The notes beneath the pieces were generated by a model, which had not been told where the DNA came from, did not search any database, and saw nothing but the letters and a program-made list of their open reading frames with translations. A stretch of DNA of 13,253 nucleotides. Origin: Actinomycetota bacterium (GTDB lineage: Bacteria > Actinomycetota > Actinomycetes > S36-B12 > UBA5976). The DNA lies in the NCBI GenBank assembly GCA_009918865.1, contig RGCY01000017.1, positions 1-13,253 of the forward strand, read 5' to 3'. The translations under genes were made by a program, and so were the position numbers. Positions 1-7,408 of this stretch are shown here, one piece after another (position 1 is the first letter of the stretch; every line of letters starts with the position of its first letter).

Positions 1-2481
1 GGCCATAGCGGGTCGGACAAAGCCGGCATCCAACGGCCGCTGACTACTCATTCCGTAATCTGATTCCACGTCAACGATTCGACTCCACAAACGATAAACC
101 TGCGGGAGTACGCGACGAAGATTTTCGGACTTCAATGGCACATCAACACGGGCATCATCCCCCCGAGATTCATAAACACAAAAGGCAGCAACACCAACCA
201 ACTCAACTGCCGAGAGTCCGTGCAATAGACCTTCCCGGATTACTTCGGCGGTTAACAAGTCAAGGTCGGCATAAATGCGCCTCAACACCTCACCAGAAGC
301 CGTGACATGTAGTGCTGGGGTGGCCTGGAGGTATCCCAAGTCGTTGAGCACAGCACACACTCGTTCAAATTGACGACCCAGTGAACCGGCTCGGCTATCA
401 ACGCGTTGCGTCAAAGAGTGAGATTCTCGAAGAGCACGCGCTTGGGCGGCTGCGGCGCGCGCGTGATCCTCCCGGTCATGACACCCGTGGCATGGATGAG
501 CCCGCATCCGTGTGCGCAGCGCGGCAATCGCCTGCTCATCCTCGTCGTTTCTGCGCGCTTGAGGTGCGGGGATGTCAATCCCTGACAACTCTGAACGAAG
601 GATTTCGCTGAGTCGCTTGCGTGCATTCGCACTCTTTGGGCTGAAGTGGCCAGGAATCTTGATGTGCGAGTAGCGCAGAACGGAGCTTGCGAAATCTGTC
701 CACGAGACACGTCGCAGAACCCTGTCTACCCCCATGACAAGCGGTCTCGGCGACTCATCATCTTTGAGCGGTGCAGAATCCAGCACAACAGCCATGCCCG
801 AACGACGACCCCGATTCACCATCACCACATCACCTCGGCGCAAGTGTCTTAGCGAAGTCTCAATCTCGGCGCGTTGCACTTGGGAGTGGCGCCCCGCTGC
901 TGAGCGTTCCAATGAAGTGAGTTCCGTGCGCATGGCGAAGTACTCTTCAAAATTGCCAAGATGACATTGCACCTGCTCAGAATGCGCATCTGCTTCATGT
1001 TCAAGTGCACGCGACTGAGCGGAAAGCCCGGCCAAACGCGCGTCGACCTGAAACTGTGCAAAGGACTTCTCCAACAACGCCGCGGCTTCGGTCGCACCGA
1101 ACCTCTGCAACAGATTCACAGCCATGTTGTAGGTCGGACGAAAACTGCTATTCAACGGATAGGTGCGAGTGGACGCCAAGCCAGCCAAATGCCCGAGATC
1201 CAGGGACGGCTCCCAGAGAACAACGGCGTGGCCAATGTTGTCGAGTCCTCGCCGCCCTGCGCGGCCAGTGAGTTGTGTGTACTCCCCTGCAGAAACACTG
1301 ACATGCGACTGACCATTCCATTTCGTCAACCGTTCGATGACCACGCACCTTGCGGGCATATTGATGCCAAGTGCCAAAGTTTCAGTGGCAAAGACCACTT
1401 TGACAAGGCCTTCTTGGAACAGCCTCTCAACCACTTCCTTAAAGAGTGGAATCAGCCCGGCATGGTGCGCGGCGATGCCGCAGAGCAGCGACTCGCGCCA
1501 CTCGTGCCAGCCCAGAACTGATAAATCTTCGGCTGGAAGGGCGGAACAAATGTCGTCCACAATCCTGCCGATGTGAACTCGTTCATCCGCGGACGTCAAT
1601 CGAAGATACGCCGAACGACACTGCTGGAGTGCAGCTTCACAACCTGACCTGGAAAAAATGAAAAACACCGCAGGCAACATGTCGCGAACACCAAGGGAAT
1701 CAATGATGTCGACGCGACTCGGTCGACGAGTGTGACTCGGCCGGTCACGGACCCTGCTCATCCTCCGAACCGCCGCCAGAACTTCAGGGTTGACGGTGCC
1801 GCTGCGGATAAACAACGGATGTATGCGATCCTCTATGAATATGTGCTGGTCAAGTGGCACCGGCCGGTGCTCCTCCACCACAATCTCAATATCTCCGCGC
1901 GTGTGTGAAAGCCAAGCGCCAAACTCTTCCGCGTTACTCACGGTGGCTGACAGCGCAACGATTCTCACAGGTGAGGGCACGTGAATGATGACTTCTTCCC
2001 ACACCGCTCCACGAGTGCGATCTGCTAGGTAGTGGACTTCATCCATGACGACGACATGGAGTCCCTCAAGCTCTTGAGGATTGGCATACACCATGTTGCG
2101 GAGCACTTCGGTGGTCATGACCACAATCGGTGCATGGGGGTTGATGCTGTTGTCGCCGGTCAACAACCCAACTTGATTAACTCCAAAAACCGCCTGAAAC
2201 TCGCGAAACTTTTGATTGCTCAACGCCTTCATCGGCGTGGTGTAGAAGGCTCGCCCACCGGCACGCAGCGCGAGAAATGCGGCGTACTCCCCGACTACGG
2301 TCTTTCCACTCCCGGTGGGGGCTGCGACGAGAACTCCAGCACCACGCTGCAAGGCGCGACATGCCTGAACTTGGAACGGGTCCAGTTCGTACTCCAGCGA
2401 ATCGGTGAACTGCCTGAGACCACCGGTCAGGTCTTGCTGTCGTTGCCGAGCTGCAGCGAATCGCTCTGCTGCAGTGGACAT
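1..2481 (-). CDS. helY: Ski2-like DEVH-box helicase HelY (3' end off the left edge)
   Basis: An open frame of 827 codons without a stop runs from ATG at 2481 to the window edge, so the C-terminus (probably under 100 residues) is missing. Superfamily 2 helicase motifs appear in order: Walker A PTGSGKT (residues 55-61), DEVH (147-150), SAT (178-180), FSRSGCE (276-282), GIAAHHAGLIP (about 336-346) and the motif VI region QLTGRAGRRG (403-412). HPCHGC (662-667) is a cysteine-rich mark of the HelY/Mtr4-type group with a C-terminal DSHCT domain. The family unwinds RNA or DNA using ATP in the cytoplasm; the exact bacterial role is not settled. It follows tatC by 9 bases, the usual actinobacterial order, but has its own -10 hexamer placed for a leaderless start. 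The identity is firm from the motifs and the neighbours. Confidence 0.95.
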   Translation of the reverse strand, partial: MSTAAERFAAARQRQQDLTGGLRQFTDSLEYELDPFQVQACRALQRGAGVLVAAPTGSGKTVVGEYAAFLALRAGGRAFYTTPMKALSNQKFREFQAVFGVNQVGLLTGDNSINPHAPIVVMTTEVLRNMVYANPQELEGLHVVVMDEVHYLADRTRGAVWEEVIIHVPSPVRIVALSATVSNAEEFGAWLSHTRGDIEIVVEEHRPVPLDQHIFIEDRIHPLFIRSGTVNPEVLAAVRRMSRVRDRPSHTRRPSRVDIIDSLGVRDMLPAVFFIFSRSGCEAALQQCRSAYLRLTSADERVHIGRIVDDICSALPAEDLSVLGWHEWRESLLCGIAAHHAGLIPLFKEVVERLFQEGLVKVVFATETLALGINMPARCVVIERLTKWNGQSHVSVSAGEYTQLTGRAGRRGLDNIGHAVVLWEPSLDLGHLAGLASTRTYPLNSSFRPTYNMAVNLLQRFGATEAAALLEKSFAQFQVDARLAGLSAQSRALEHEADAHSEQVQCHLGNFEEYFAMRTELTSLERSAAGRHSQVQRAEIETSLRHLRRGDVVMVNRGRRSGMAVVLDSAPLKDDESPRPLVMGVDRVLRRVSWTDFASSVLRYSHIKIPGHFSPKSANARKRLSEILRSELSGIDIPAPQARRNDEDEQAIAALRTRMRAHPCHGCHDREDHARAAAAQARALRESHSLTQRVDSRAGSLGRQFERVCAVLNDLGYLQATPALHVTASGEVLRRIYADLDLLTAEVIREGLLHGLSAVELVGVAAFCVYESRGDDARVDVPLKSENLRRVLPQVYRLWSRIVDVESDYGMSSQRPLDAGFVRPAMA

Positions 2482-2487
2482 GTGGAC

Positions 2488-2493
2488 AGCCTA
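2488..2493 (-). promoter_or_regulatory. -10 hexamer TAGGCT for leaderless helY
   Basis: TAGGCT on the minus strand ends 6 bases before the helY ATG, so transcription would start on the A of the start codon. The first three bases of the hexamer are the TAG stop codon of tatC. No Shine-Dalgarno site lies in front of helY, which fits leaderless translation. No clear -35 was seen. This is inferred from spacing and from the same arrangement at other genes here. Confidence 0.6.
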
Positions 2494-3300
2494 AGCACCT
2501 GGCAATTCGGACACCTCGTCGTCATCCCAAAGTGGTTCCTCGGTGTGTCGCTTGCGCTCAGCAAGCACGCGAACCGCTATCGCAAGAAGAGTGATTGTGT
2601 ACATGGGCACTGCGAGAATGAGCATGTTGATGGGATCGCCAGTCGGTGTTGCGACCGCGGCAAAAACCAAGGTGGCGATCAAAATTTGGCGCCACCAACT
2701 GAGCATCGTGCGCGCGCGAACAACTCCTGCCAAATTTAGAGCAACCACAAACACCGGCACAAGGAATGCAAAACCAAAGACCGCAATCATTCGTGCAATA
2801 AATGAAATGTAGGTTGCAACTGGAATGATGTTGGCAACCCCGGCTGGGGTGAATCCAATCAGCAGGCCCAGTGCTTGTGGCATAACCCGAAATGCAACCC
2901 ACACTCCGGTTAGGAAAAGTGGCACGGCCGCGGCAAGAAAGCCCCATACTCGTCGGCGTTCCTTCGCGTGTAGTCCGGGAGTGACAAATCGCCACAGGTG
3001 AAACAACCACACCGGTGCAGCACCAATCACACCCGCCACAGCGACAACTTGCAATTGCAGCGTGAATGGTTCCGCGACGCCTGCCATTGCCAATGTCACG
3101 TCCTTGCGCTGCGAGCGCGCGAGTGCGGTGATGAGAGGTTCACGAAGAATCGTGAACAACGGTGAATAGAAGGACCACGCCACACCAGCCACAATCACAA
3201 TCGCCACCGCGCTCCACAAGAGACGACGACGAAGCTCTCGAAGGTGTTCCATCAGTGGCATCGCACCTGAGGCAGCCTGGCGAGATGCGCGCCTTCTCAT
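2491..3300 (-). CDS. tatC: Twin-arginine translocase subunit TatC
   Basis: TatC is the multi-spanning receptor that, with TatA, exports folded proteins carrying a twin-arginine signal. The 269-residue protein (from ATG at 3300) has the N-terminal HLRELRRRL block (residues 19-27), the first periplasmic region ending in PGLHAKERRR, YISF before the fourth membrane segment, TPTGDP and PMYTITLL near the end, and about six hydrophobic segments. The start at 3300 lies 16 bases after the tatA stop; an upstream ATG at 3339 would overlap tatA and is less likely. The usual glutamate of the FxFExP motif (E. coli Glu170) is Leu180 here, in FGFAFLVPV. It is probably co-transcribed with tatA. The identity is firm; the meaning of the substitution is open. 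Confidence 0.95.
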   Translation of the reverse strand: MRRRASRQAASGAMPLMEHLRELRRRLLWSAVAIVIVAGVAWSFYSPLFTILREPLITALARSQRKDVTLAMAGVAEPFTLQLQVVAVAGVIGAAPVWLFHLWRFVTPGLHAKERRRVWGFLAAAVPLFLTGVWVAFRVMPQALGLLIGFTPAGVANIIPVATYISFIARMIAVFGFAFLVPVFVVALNLAGVVRARTMLSWWRQILIATLVFAAVATPTGDPINMLILAVPMYTITLLAIAVRVLAERKRHTEEPLWDDDEVSELPGA

Positions 3301-3316
3301 AGACACCCGAGACTTA

Positions 3317-3517
3317 TTAGCCTTGCTTGGACTCGCCATCGGGTGTTGCACCCTTTTCCGGAGATTGTTGGTCTTCGGTCAGGCCGCGAGTTTCGGCCTT
3401 GAGAATACGCAGTGATCGTCCAAGTCCTCGGGCTGCATCGGGCAGACGCTTTGCCCCGAATAGGAGCAACACCACAACCAACAGCAGGAGGATTTCGGTT
3501 GCACCGAGTGAGCGCAT
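3317..3517 (-). CDS. tatA: Twin-arginine translocase subunit TatA
   Basis: This 66-residue protein has the standard TatA layout. A short N-terminus (MRSLGATEI) leads into one hydrophobic segment (about residues 8-21). The FGAKRLPDAARGLGRSL hinge and amphipathic helix follow (about 20-36), then a short charged tail. TatA oligomers form the transport path next to TatC in the cytoplasmic membrane. The start ATG at 3517 is fixed by a strong Shine-Dalgarno AAAGGAG 5 bases upstream. tatC follows 16 bases after its stop, so the two form a tatAC unit. No tatB-like gene lies in the window, which is not unusual for this locus. A -10-like hexamer just upstream suggests its own promoter in addition to any read-through from the CxxC gene. 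Confidence 0.95.
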   Translation of the reverse strand: MRSLGATEILLLLVVVLLLFGAKRLPDAARGLGRSLRILKAETRGLTEDQQSPEKGATPDGESKQG

Positions 3518-3522
3518 GATGT

Positions 3523-3542
3523 CTCCTTTGAAAATCAGCGTA
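3523..3542 (-). promoter_or_regulatory. Candidate tatA promoter and Shine-Dalgarno site
   Basis: On the minus strand a TACGCT hexamer (3542 to 3537) lies just before tatA. It would give a transcript starting near 3530 with a leader of about 13 bases. That leader carries a strong Shine-Dalgarno AAAGGAG (3529 to 3523). tatA is therefore a leadered gene, unlike many of its neighbours. The hexamer call rests on pattern only; the Shine-Dalgarno is clear. Confidence 0.5.
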
Positions 3543-3547
3543 TCTGA

Positions 3548-3838
3548 TCAGGACTCGACGGTGAGTGCATCTGCGACGAGGAGGTCATTCTCTCGCAAAT
3601 AGCGAGTTGCCGCGGCAACATAGTCGTGGGTCATGGGTCCAAGGTCTGTCACGACACGCACCCCGGCCTTGGAAAGTCGTTCAAAGGTCGGCGCATCAAT
3701 GTCCTTGACTACATCGATTTCGCAGACAGTGCACGTAAATTCGTAACTTGCTGAAGTTTCTGAGCGTCGGGCGAGCAGTTGCCACACCTGCAAGTCCAAG
3801 TCGCCGCAGCGCGGACAGGTCACCTTGATGATGGTCAT
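3548..3838 (-). CDS. Small CxxC protein, probable zinc ribbon, function unknown
   Basis: I do not recognise this 96-residue protein. It begins MTIIKVTCPRCGDLDL and has a second pair, CTVC, about 30 residues later, so the N-terminal half could bind one zinc ion with four cysteines like a zinc ribbon. The C-terminal half looks alpha-helical and acidic (THDYVAAATRYLRENDLL). The ATG at 3838 is chosen because GGAGG sits 4 bases upstream; a longer frame to 3868 has no such support. It lies between pafC and tatA, where M. tuberculosis, as I recall, has no gene. A role in regulation or in co-ordination with its neighbours is possible but nothing in the sequence shows it. The coding call is good; the function is unknown. 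Confidence 0.8.
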   Translation of the reverse strand: MTIIKVTCPRCGDLDLQVWQLLARRSETSASYEFTCTVCEIDVVKDIDAPTFERLSKAGVRVVTDLGPMTHDYVAAATRYLRENDLLVADALTVES

Positions 3839-3842
3839 AGCG

Positions 3843-3895
3843 CCTCCGGGGGTTAGGCGAGCACACAACGCTGCGAAAGAGTGATGCGAACTGTA
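3843..3895 (-). promoter_or_regulatory. Candidate promoter and Shine-Dalgarno of the CxxC gene
   Basis: On the minus strand TACAGT (3895 to 3890) fits a TANNNT -10 hexamer and would start a transcript near 3883 with a leader of about 45 bases. GGAGG (3847 to 3843) is 4 bases before the ATG at 3838. A perfect inverted repeat TACGC-GT-GCGTA (3894-3905) overlaps the upstream edge of the hexamer and could be an operator. The Shine-Dalgarno is clear; the rest is inference. Confidence 0.4.
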
Positions 3896-3914
3896 CGCGT
3901 GCGTATGCCGCTCC

Positions 3915-4833
3915 CTACTGCGGCGGTAGCCCCGAATGGCGGTCGCCAGTCAGTGCCGCGCGCGCTCTGCGCTGGATTTCCGTACACACCGTCATTGGAG
4001 CCGTGACTTCCACGAGGTCACAGTGGGCCAGTGCCCAACGCACAGCCCATTCCACACTCCCGGCGGAGAAAGTGGCCCTGACCTCCCCGGTGACGGAAGG
4101 GTCAGTGACCGTGCAACCGGGGAGGCCGTCGAACACCCAGGATGCGCTAACCGGTGCTGTGGCGGTGATGCTTAACGCGGCGGAATCTGAGAATCGGTCC
4201 CCGTTGTCCACGAGGTTTGGAGCGATTGGCAGCTCCTCGCTCACTCTCGCGGCCAGCACTCGGTCGATTCGAAATGTGCGCACCGCTTCGGAGGCGTGGC
4301 ACCATGCGCGAACTCGGACCGCCAGCAAGGTAATCAATCTCCACACACGAACGGGTGACTATCGCACCCAAAATCAGCTGCATCGACTGAGTGTCAACAT
4401 CTTTGCCATGGACTTTCACAGGTGTTGGCGCGACTTCAGGCGCAAGCGCCGTGAGTTTGGCCCTTGCTGACGCGATTGCGTCATTGGGTGGTCCGATGAT
4501 CTGCTCGAGAACATCCAACCCAAGGACCAACTGCGCTGCCAATCCAGAAGCGATTCGCGTGGGTCGGTCAAATCGAAGCGCTTGCTCAACAAAAATCTCA
4601 CAATCATCATCGATGCCATCATCGGAGCGCCAATAGACGATGCGAACTGTGTCATCGAAAAACAAACCAGGGGTCTCGCTATCGCAGATATCGCGCAAGT
4701 CTTGACGAATCTGCTCGGAACTGACGCCAAATTTCTCAGCGGTCTCGGCAATCGTGGCCCCGCGATGCTTGGCTAACCACGGAACAAGCAAGAGGAAACG
4801 TTGTAGCCTTTCTAGTGCGTTGTCAGAGGGCAT
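3915..4833 (-). pseudogene. pafC: WYL-domain regulator PafC, broken by a frameshifting internal deletion
   Basis: PafC normally pairs with PafB to activate DNA-damage genes. The first part (ATG at 4833, residues 1-171) is intact: an N-terminal helix-turn-helix (ERLQRFLLLV, ETAEKFGVSSEQIRQDL), the middle region, and the opening of the WYL domain (CVEIDYLAG, ending near 4321). The domain then resumes one frame over near 4319 as RAWCHASEAVRTFRIDRVL and runs to the stop at 3915 with a normal PafC tail. Compared with PafB, about 20 residues holding the R-x-V-x-P and G-x-W-Y-L core are gone, so a deletion of about 60 bases (of length 3n+2) fits better than a single-base error. Read in the first frame, the product ends at 4147 with a basic, unrelated tail (228 residues). 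Its start overlaps the pafB end by 11 bases. A recent mutation or an assembly fault could explain it. Confidence 0.8.
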
Positions 4834-5788
4834 CGCGGCTCACCACCTTGGCCCACATCGAGGCTACTCGTGTGACCAACGGTTCCGGCGAGAGCACTTG
4901 CACATCCGGTGCGTGTTCCGCCACCAAGCGCGCAAGGCGCTCCTCGTTCATGTCTGGCAATGTGCAGCAATCCCATTCATCACTGAATGATTCGGTTGAC
5001 ACACTCAAGCGGCGCAGCCGAATCCCAGCACCCGGGCGCACCAAAACCCGGGCGGACTCCGCCTCTTGACCGGGGCCACTGAGCAACTCAGAAATGTTCA
5101 GGTTCCCAGGCACGGTGAACGCATTCGGCGTCGAATCAGCGATGACAGAACCAAGGATTCGGTCAACCCGAAAAGCCTTTGCGACTCCGGTGGAGACCTC
5201 CTCACAGATGAGATACCAACGGCCAGCTCGCGCCACCACCATCCAGGGATACGCCTGCCTCGGCCGTGCTTCGTGTCCAGGCTTGGCGTACATAAACTCG
5301 ATGCGTCGTCGCTCGCGGATTGCAGATGCAAGTTCATGCACCACCGGTGGTAACGGCACAGGCCGTAACACATCTGTTAGCCAATCAGCAGCACTCCCAC
5401 CAGCCAAGGCGTCAACGCCGAGCGCGGTGTTGGTGATCGCTTGAGAATCTGCAACATCTGCGAGTAGGCGTGCTGCAATGCTGACAACGACTGACTCTTC
5501 AGCCGAGAACGAGACCCTGTGTTCCTGGGACTGAGACATGTCGATGCGATACCCGAGAAGGTCGCCGCTGTCGGGGTGTTCGAACGTCTGCAGATCTATT
5601 CCGATTTCTCGAAGAGCCTTCTTATCGCGTTCAAACATCCGTTCCCGCGCCTCAGGAGTCCCCTGGTAAAAGGCCGCCATTTTCTCGAAGACTTCCGCAC
5701 GGGTGCGCGGCATGGAACCGGCACTGAGCAGAATTACTAACGTGAAAAGGCGGGTTGCCTTGTCTTGAGAAGCGCCTATTTGAGTCAT
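4823..5788 (-). CDS. pafB: WYL-domain transcriptional regulator PafB
   Basis: This intact 321-residue protein has an N-terminal winged helix-turn-helix (about residues 10-65: KATRLFTLVILL, then RMFERDKKALREIGI). A middle domain follows, then a complete WYL domain (about 160-212) with RWYLICEE (W191-Y192-L193) and KAFRVDRI. A C-terminal extension of the PafBC type closes it. In mycobacteria PafB and PafC form a heterodimer that turns on LexA-independent DNA-repair genes; despite the name it is not needed for pupylation itself. It lies 21 bases after the FKBP gene and overlaps pafC by 11 bases, so the three were probably one transcript. With pafC broken, PafB may act alone, as a homodimer, or be on its way to loss. 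The family call is strong. Confidence 0.9.
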   Translation of the reverse strand: MTQIGASQDKATRLFTLVILLSAGSMPRTRAEVFEKMAAFYQGTPEARERMFERDKKALREIGIDLQTFEHPDSGDLLGYRIDMSQSQEHRVSFSAEESVVVSIAARLLADVADSQAITNTALGVDALAGGSAADWLTDVLRPVPLPPVVHELASAIRERRRIEFMYAKPGHEARPRQAYPWMVVARAGRWYLICEEVSTGVAKAFRVDRILGSVIADSTPNAFTVPGNLNISELLSGPGQEAESARVLVRPGAGIRLRRLSVSTESFSDEWDCCTLPDMNEERLARLVAEHAPDVQVLSPEPLVTRVASMWAKVVSRDAL

Positions 5789-5809
5789 ATCACGCCCCGT
5801 GCAGTGTCG

Positions 5810-6430
5810 TCACGGACTTGAGATTATGTCGACGACAAAGACCAGCGTTTCATTCGGCAAAATCGCTGCAGTTGGTGGATTCGGTCCATAAGCGAGCTCA
5901 CCGGGAATCACGAGCAACCGCCGCCCACCGACTTTCATCCCCGGAATTCCTTCCGACCACCCTGCGATGACGCCATCCAATGGGAACTGTATCGACTTGC
6001 CACGCACCCAAGATGAGTCGAAAACCTGCCCTGTCTTCAGGCCAATGCCGGTGTAGTGAGCAGTGACATAAGCACCAGGCTTGACCCGTGCACCGGTTCC
6101 CGGACAAAGGTCCGAAACCAAGAGTTTCGTTGGTGGGTTGGTGCCCTGCTTCACCGTGAGCGTTGGCTCGCTACCACAAGCCCCTGTGACCGACGCATAG
6201 GTTCTAGCGTCATTGCTCGGCTTGATGGACCCGGACGTTGATTCTGTTGACATAGTTTCCTTTGGAATGCTTACGGTATCCGGCGAAGAATCAGGAGATT
6301 GCCCTTGGCTCGGCGTTGAATTAGTCGTCACCTGCGAATCGCTACTTGTGGAATTGTCGCGCCCACAGCCGGAGATCAGCAAGCAGACAATTCCTACTGA
6401 CGCGAATGAGCGGTGCAATGCTGAGGTCAT
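5810..6430 (-). CDS. Lipoprotein FKBP-type peptidyl-prolyl isomerase
   Basis: FKBP isomerases catalyse cis-trans turning of proline bonds. From ATG at 6430 the protein has 206 residues. A lipoprotein signal ends in the lipobox ISGC (lipidated Cys22), so it should sit on the outer face of the membrane. A Ser/Thr-rich linker follows (about 24-75). One FKBP domain covers about 115-206 with AHYTG, FDSSW (137-141), VIAGW (154-158), LLVIP and AYG (172-182), matching the usual active-site residues. A longer frame to 6475 would hide the signal peptide, and the -10 hexamer fits 6430. It probably assists folding of exported proteins. In other actinobacteria an FKBP gene sits between pafA and pafBC; here its upstream neighbour is trmI. 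Confidence 0.92.
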   Translation of the reverse strand: MTSALHRSFASVGIVCLLISGCGRDNSTSSDSQVTTNSTPSQGQSPDSSPDTVSIPKETMSTESTSGSIKPSNDARTYASVTGACGSEPTLTVKQGTNPPTKLLVSDLCPGTGARVKPGAYVTAHYTGIGLKTGQVFDSSWVRGKSIQFPLDGVIAGWSEGIPGMKVGGRRLLVIPGELAYGPNPPTAAILPNETLVFVVDIISSP

Positions 6431-6436
6431 GGCAAA

Positions 6437-6442
6437 ACCGTA
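6437..6442 (-). promoter_or_regulatory. -10 hexamer TACGGT for the leaderless FKBP gene
   Basis: TACGGT on the minus strand ends 6 bases before the FKBP ATG, so transcription would begin on its first base. It lies inside the 22-base gap after trmI and matches the recB-like hexamer base for base. No Shine-Dalgarno is present. The call rests on position and sequence. Confidence 0.6.
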
Positions 6443-6452
6443 CCTTGCAACG

Positions 6453-7400
6453 TCAATTCGGCCATGCACCGTCACTGGTCACGGTGTCGTCTGGATACGC
6501 GCCTTTAGCGGGGCGACTTTGCTTACGCACCGGTGCAACGCCTTCGGCCATGCGGCGCGTGGCAACGAGAAACCCAGTGTGACCGTTCATTCGATGCATG
6601 GGGCGCACAGCAAGGCCCTCCAGATGCCAATTGCGCAGCATGAGTTCAAAAGATTCAGGTTCACGCCACGAGCCGCTTGACCTAAGCGATTCCACGGTTC
6701 GTGACATCTGGGTCGCAGTGGCAACGTAAACCGCTAGCACCCCGCCGGGTCTGAGTGCATGGTGCACAGTGCTCAGACATTCCCATGGGGCCAACATGTC
6801 AAGAATTGCGGCATCGAAAGTGCCGGGTGGGTATGCGGCAGCACTGTATTCCTCGTTGAGGTCTCCAACTCGCAGAGTCCACTGAGGACAGGCACCGAGA
6901 AATGATTCAACGTTTCGACGCGCGACATCTGCGAAGTCTGCACGCCGTTCAAACGAATGCACTTGGCCGATGGCACCAACCGCGCGCAGCAGCGACATCG
7001 ACATCGCTCCGGACCCTGCGCCAGCTTCTAGGACATGATCGCCGGGTGACAAGTCGAGAAGCCCAACAATCTGCGCACTGTCCTTCGGATAGATGACAGT
7101 TGCCCCACGCGGCATGGAGAGCACTAAATCGCGCAGTTGTGGTCGCAGCACGAGATACCTGATGGCCGATGTGGATTCAACGACACTTCCTTCATCTAGA
7201 CCGATCATGTGGTCATGTTCAATCCAGCCACGGTGGGTGTGAAAGCGCTGTCCCACTGTGAGAGTGAAGGTGTGATGGCGATTCTTGTGGTCCGTGAGCT
7301 GCACTTTTTCACCCGGTTGCAAAGGTCCCCTTGCACGACCTTGGGATAAAACTTCGTGTTCAGCATCTTCTGGAGATGTGTCAGCCCCGGTCTCAGTCAT
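6453..7400 (-). CDS. trmI: tRNA (adenine-N1-)-methyltransferase, position 58
   Basis: TrmI uses S-adenosylmethionine to methylate N1 of adenine 58 in the T-loop of tRNA. The 315-residue protein shows the family N-terminal barrel region, the substrate-proximal TVIYPKDSAQIV (101-112), the SAM-binding LEAGAGSGAMSMSL (124-137), an acidic residue for the ribose (FERR, Glu151) and DMLAPWE (201-207), a hallmark of this enzyme. The tail SRPAKGAY (295-302) is also typical of actinobacterial members. The start at ATG 7400 is chosen because upstream codons would run into the divergent recB-like gene, and because the -10 hexamer is placed for it. In most actinobacteria the next genes are arc/mpa and the Pup-proteasome set; here FKBP follows after 22 bases. 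Confidence 0.95.
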   Translation of the reverse strand: MTETGADTSPEDAEHEVLSQGRARGPLQPGEKVQLTDHKNRHHTFTLTVGQRFHTHRGWIEHDHMIGLDEGSVVESTSAIRYLVLRPQLRDLVLSMPRGATVIYPKDSAQIVGLLDLSPGDHVLEAGAGSGAMSMSLLRAVGAIGQVHSFERRADFADVARRNVESFLGACPQWTLRVGDLNEEYSAAAYPPGTFDAAILDMLAPWECLSTVHHALRPGGVLAVYVATATQMSRTVESLRSSGSWREPESFELMLRNWHLEGLAVRPMHRMNGHTGFLVATRRMAEGVAPVRKQSRPAKGAYPDDTVTSDGAWPN

Positions 7401-7408
7401 GAAGGGGC

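Noticed and set aside
961..1521. A 186-codon open frame on the plus strand
   Set aside because: It lies wholly antisense to helY motif-bearing codons, has no recognisable domain, and its residues look like a reverse-strand reading.
2032..2739. A 235-codon open frame on the plus strand across the helY-tatC junction
   Set aside because: It is antisense to helY motifs (DEVH, Walker A) and to tatC, with no family features.
4290..4320. GGPSSRMVP in the first pafC frame, resembling the R-x-V-x-P part of a WYL domain
   Set aside because: The same bases read in the other frame give RAWCHASEAVRTF, a much better match to the end of the WYL domain, so the resemblance is chance.
4290..4346. A simple one-base sequencing error as the cause of the pafC frame change
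   Set aside because: Restoring the frame would still leave the WYL domain about 20 residues short, so an internal deletion fits better.
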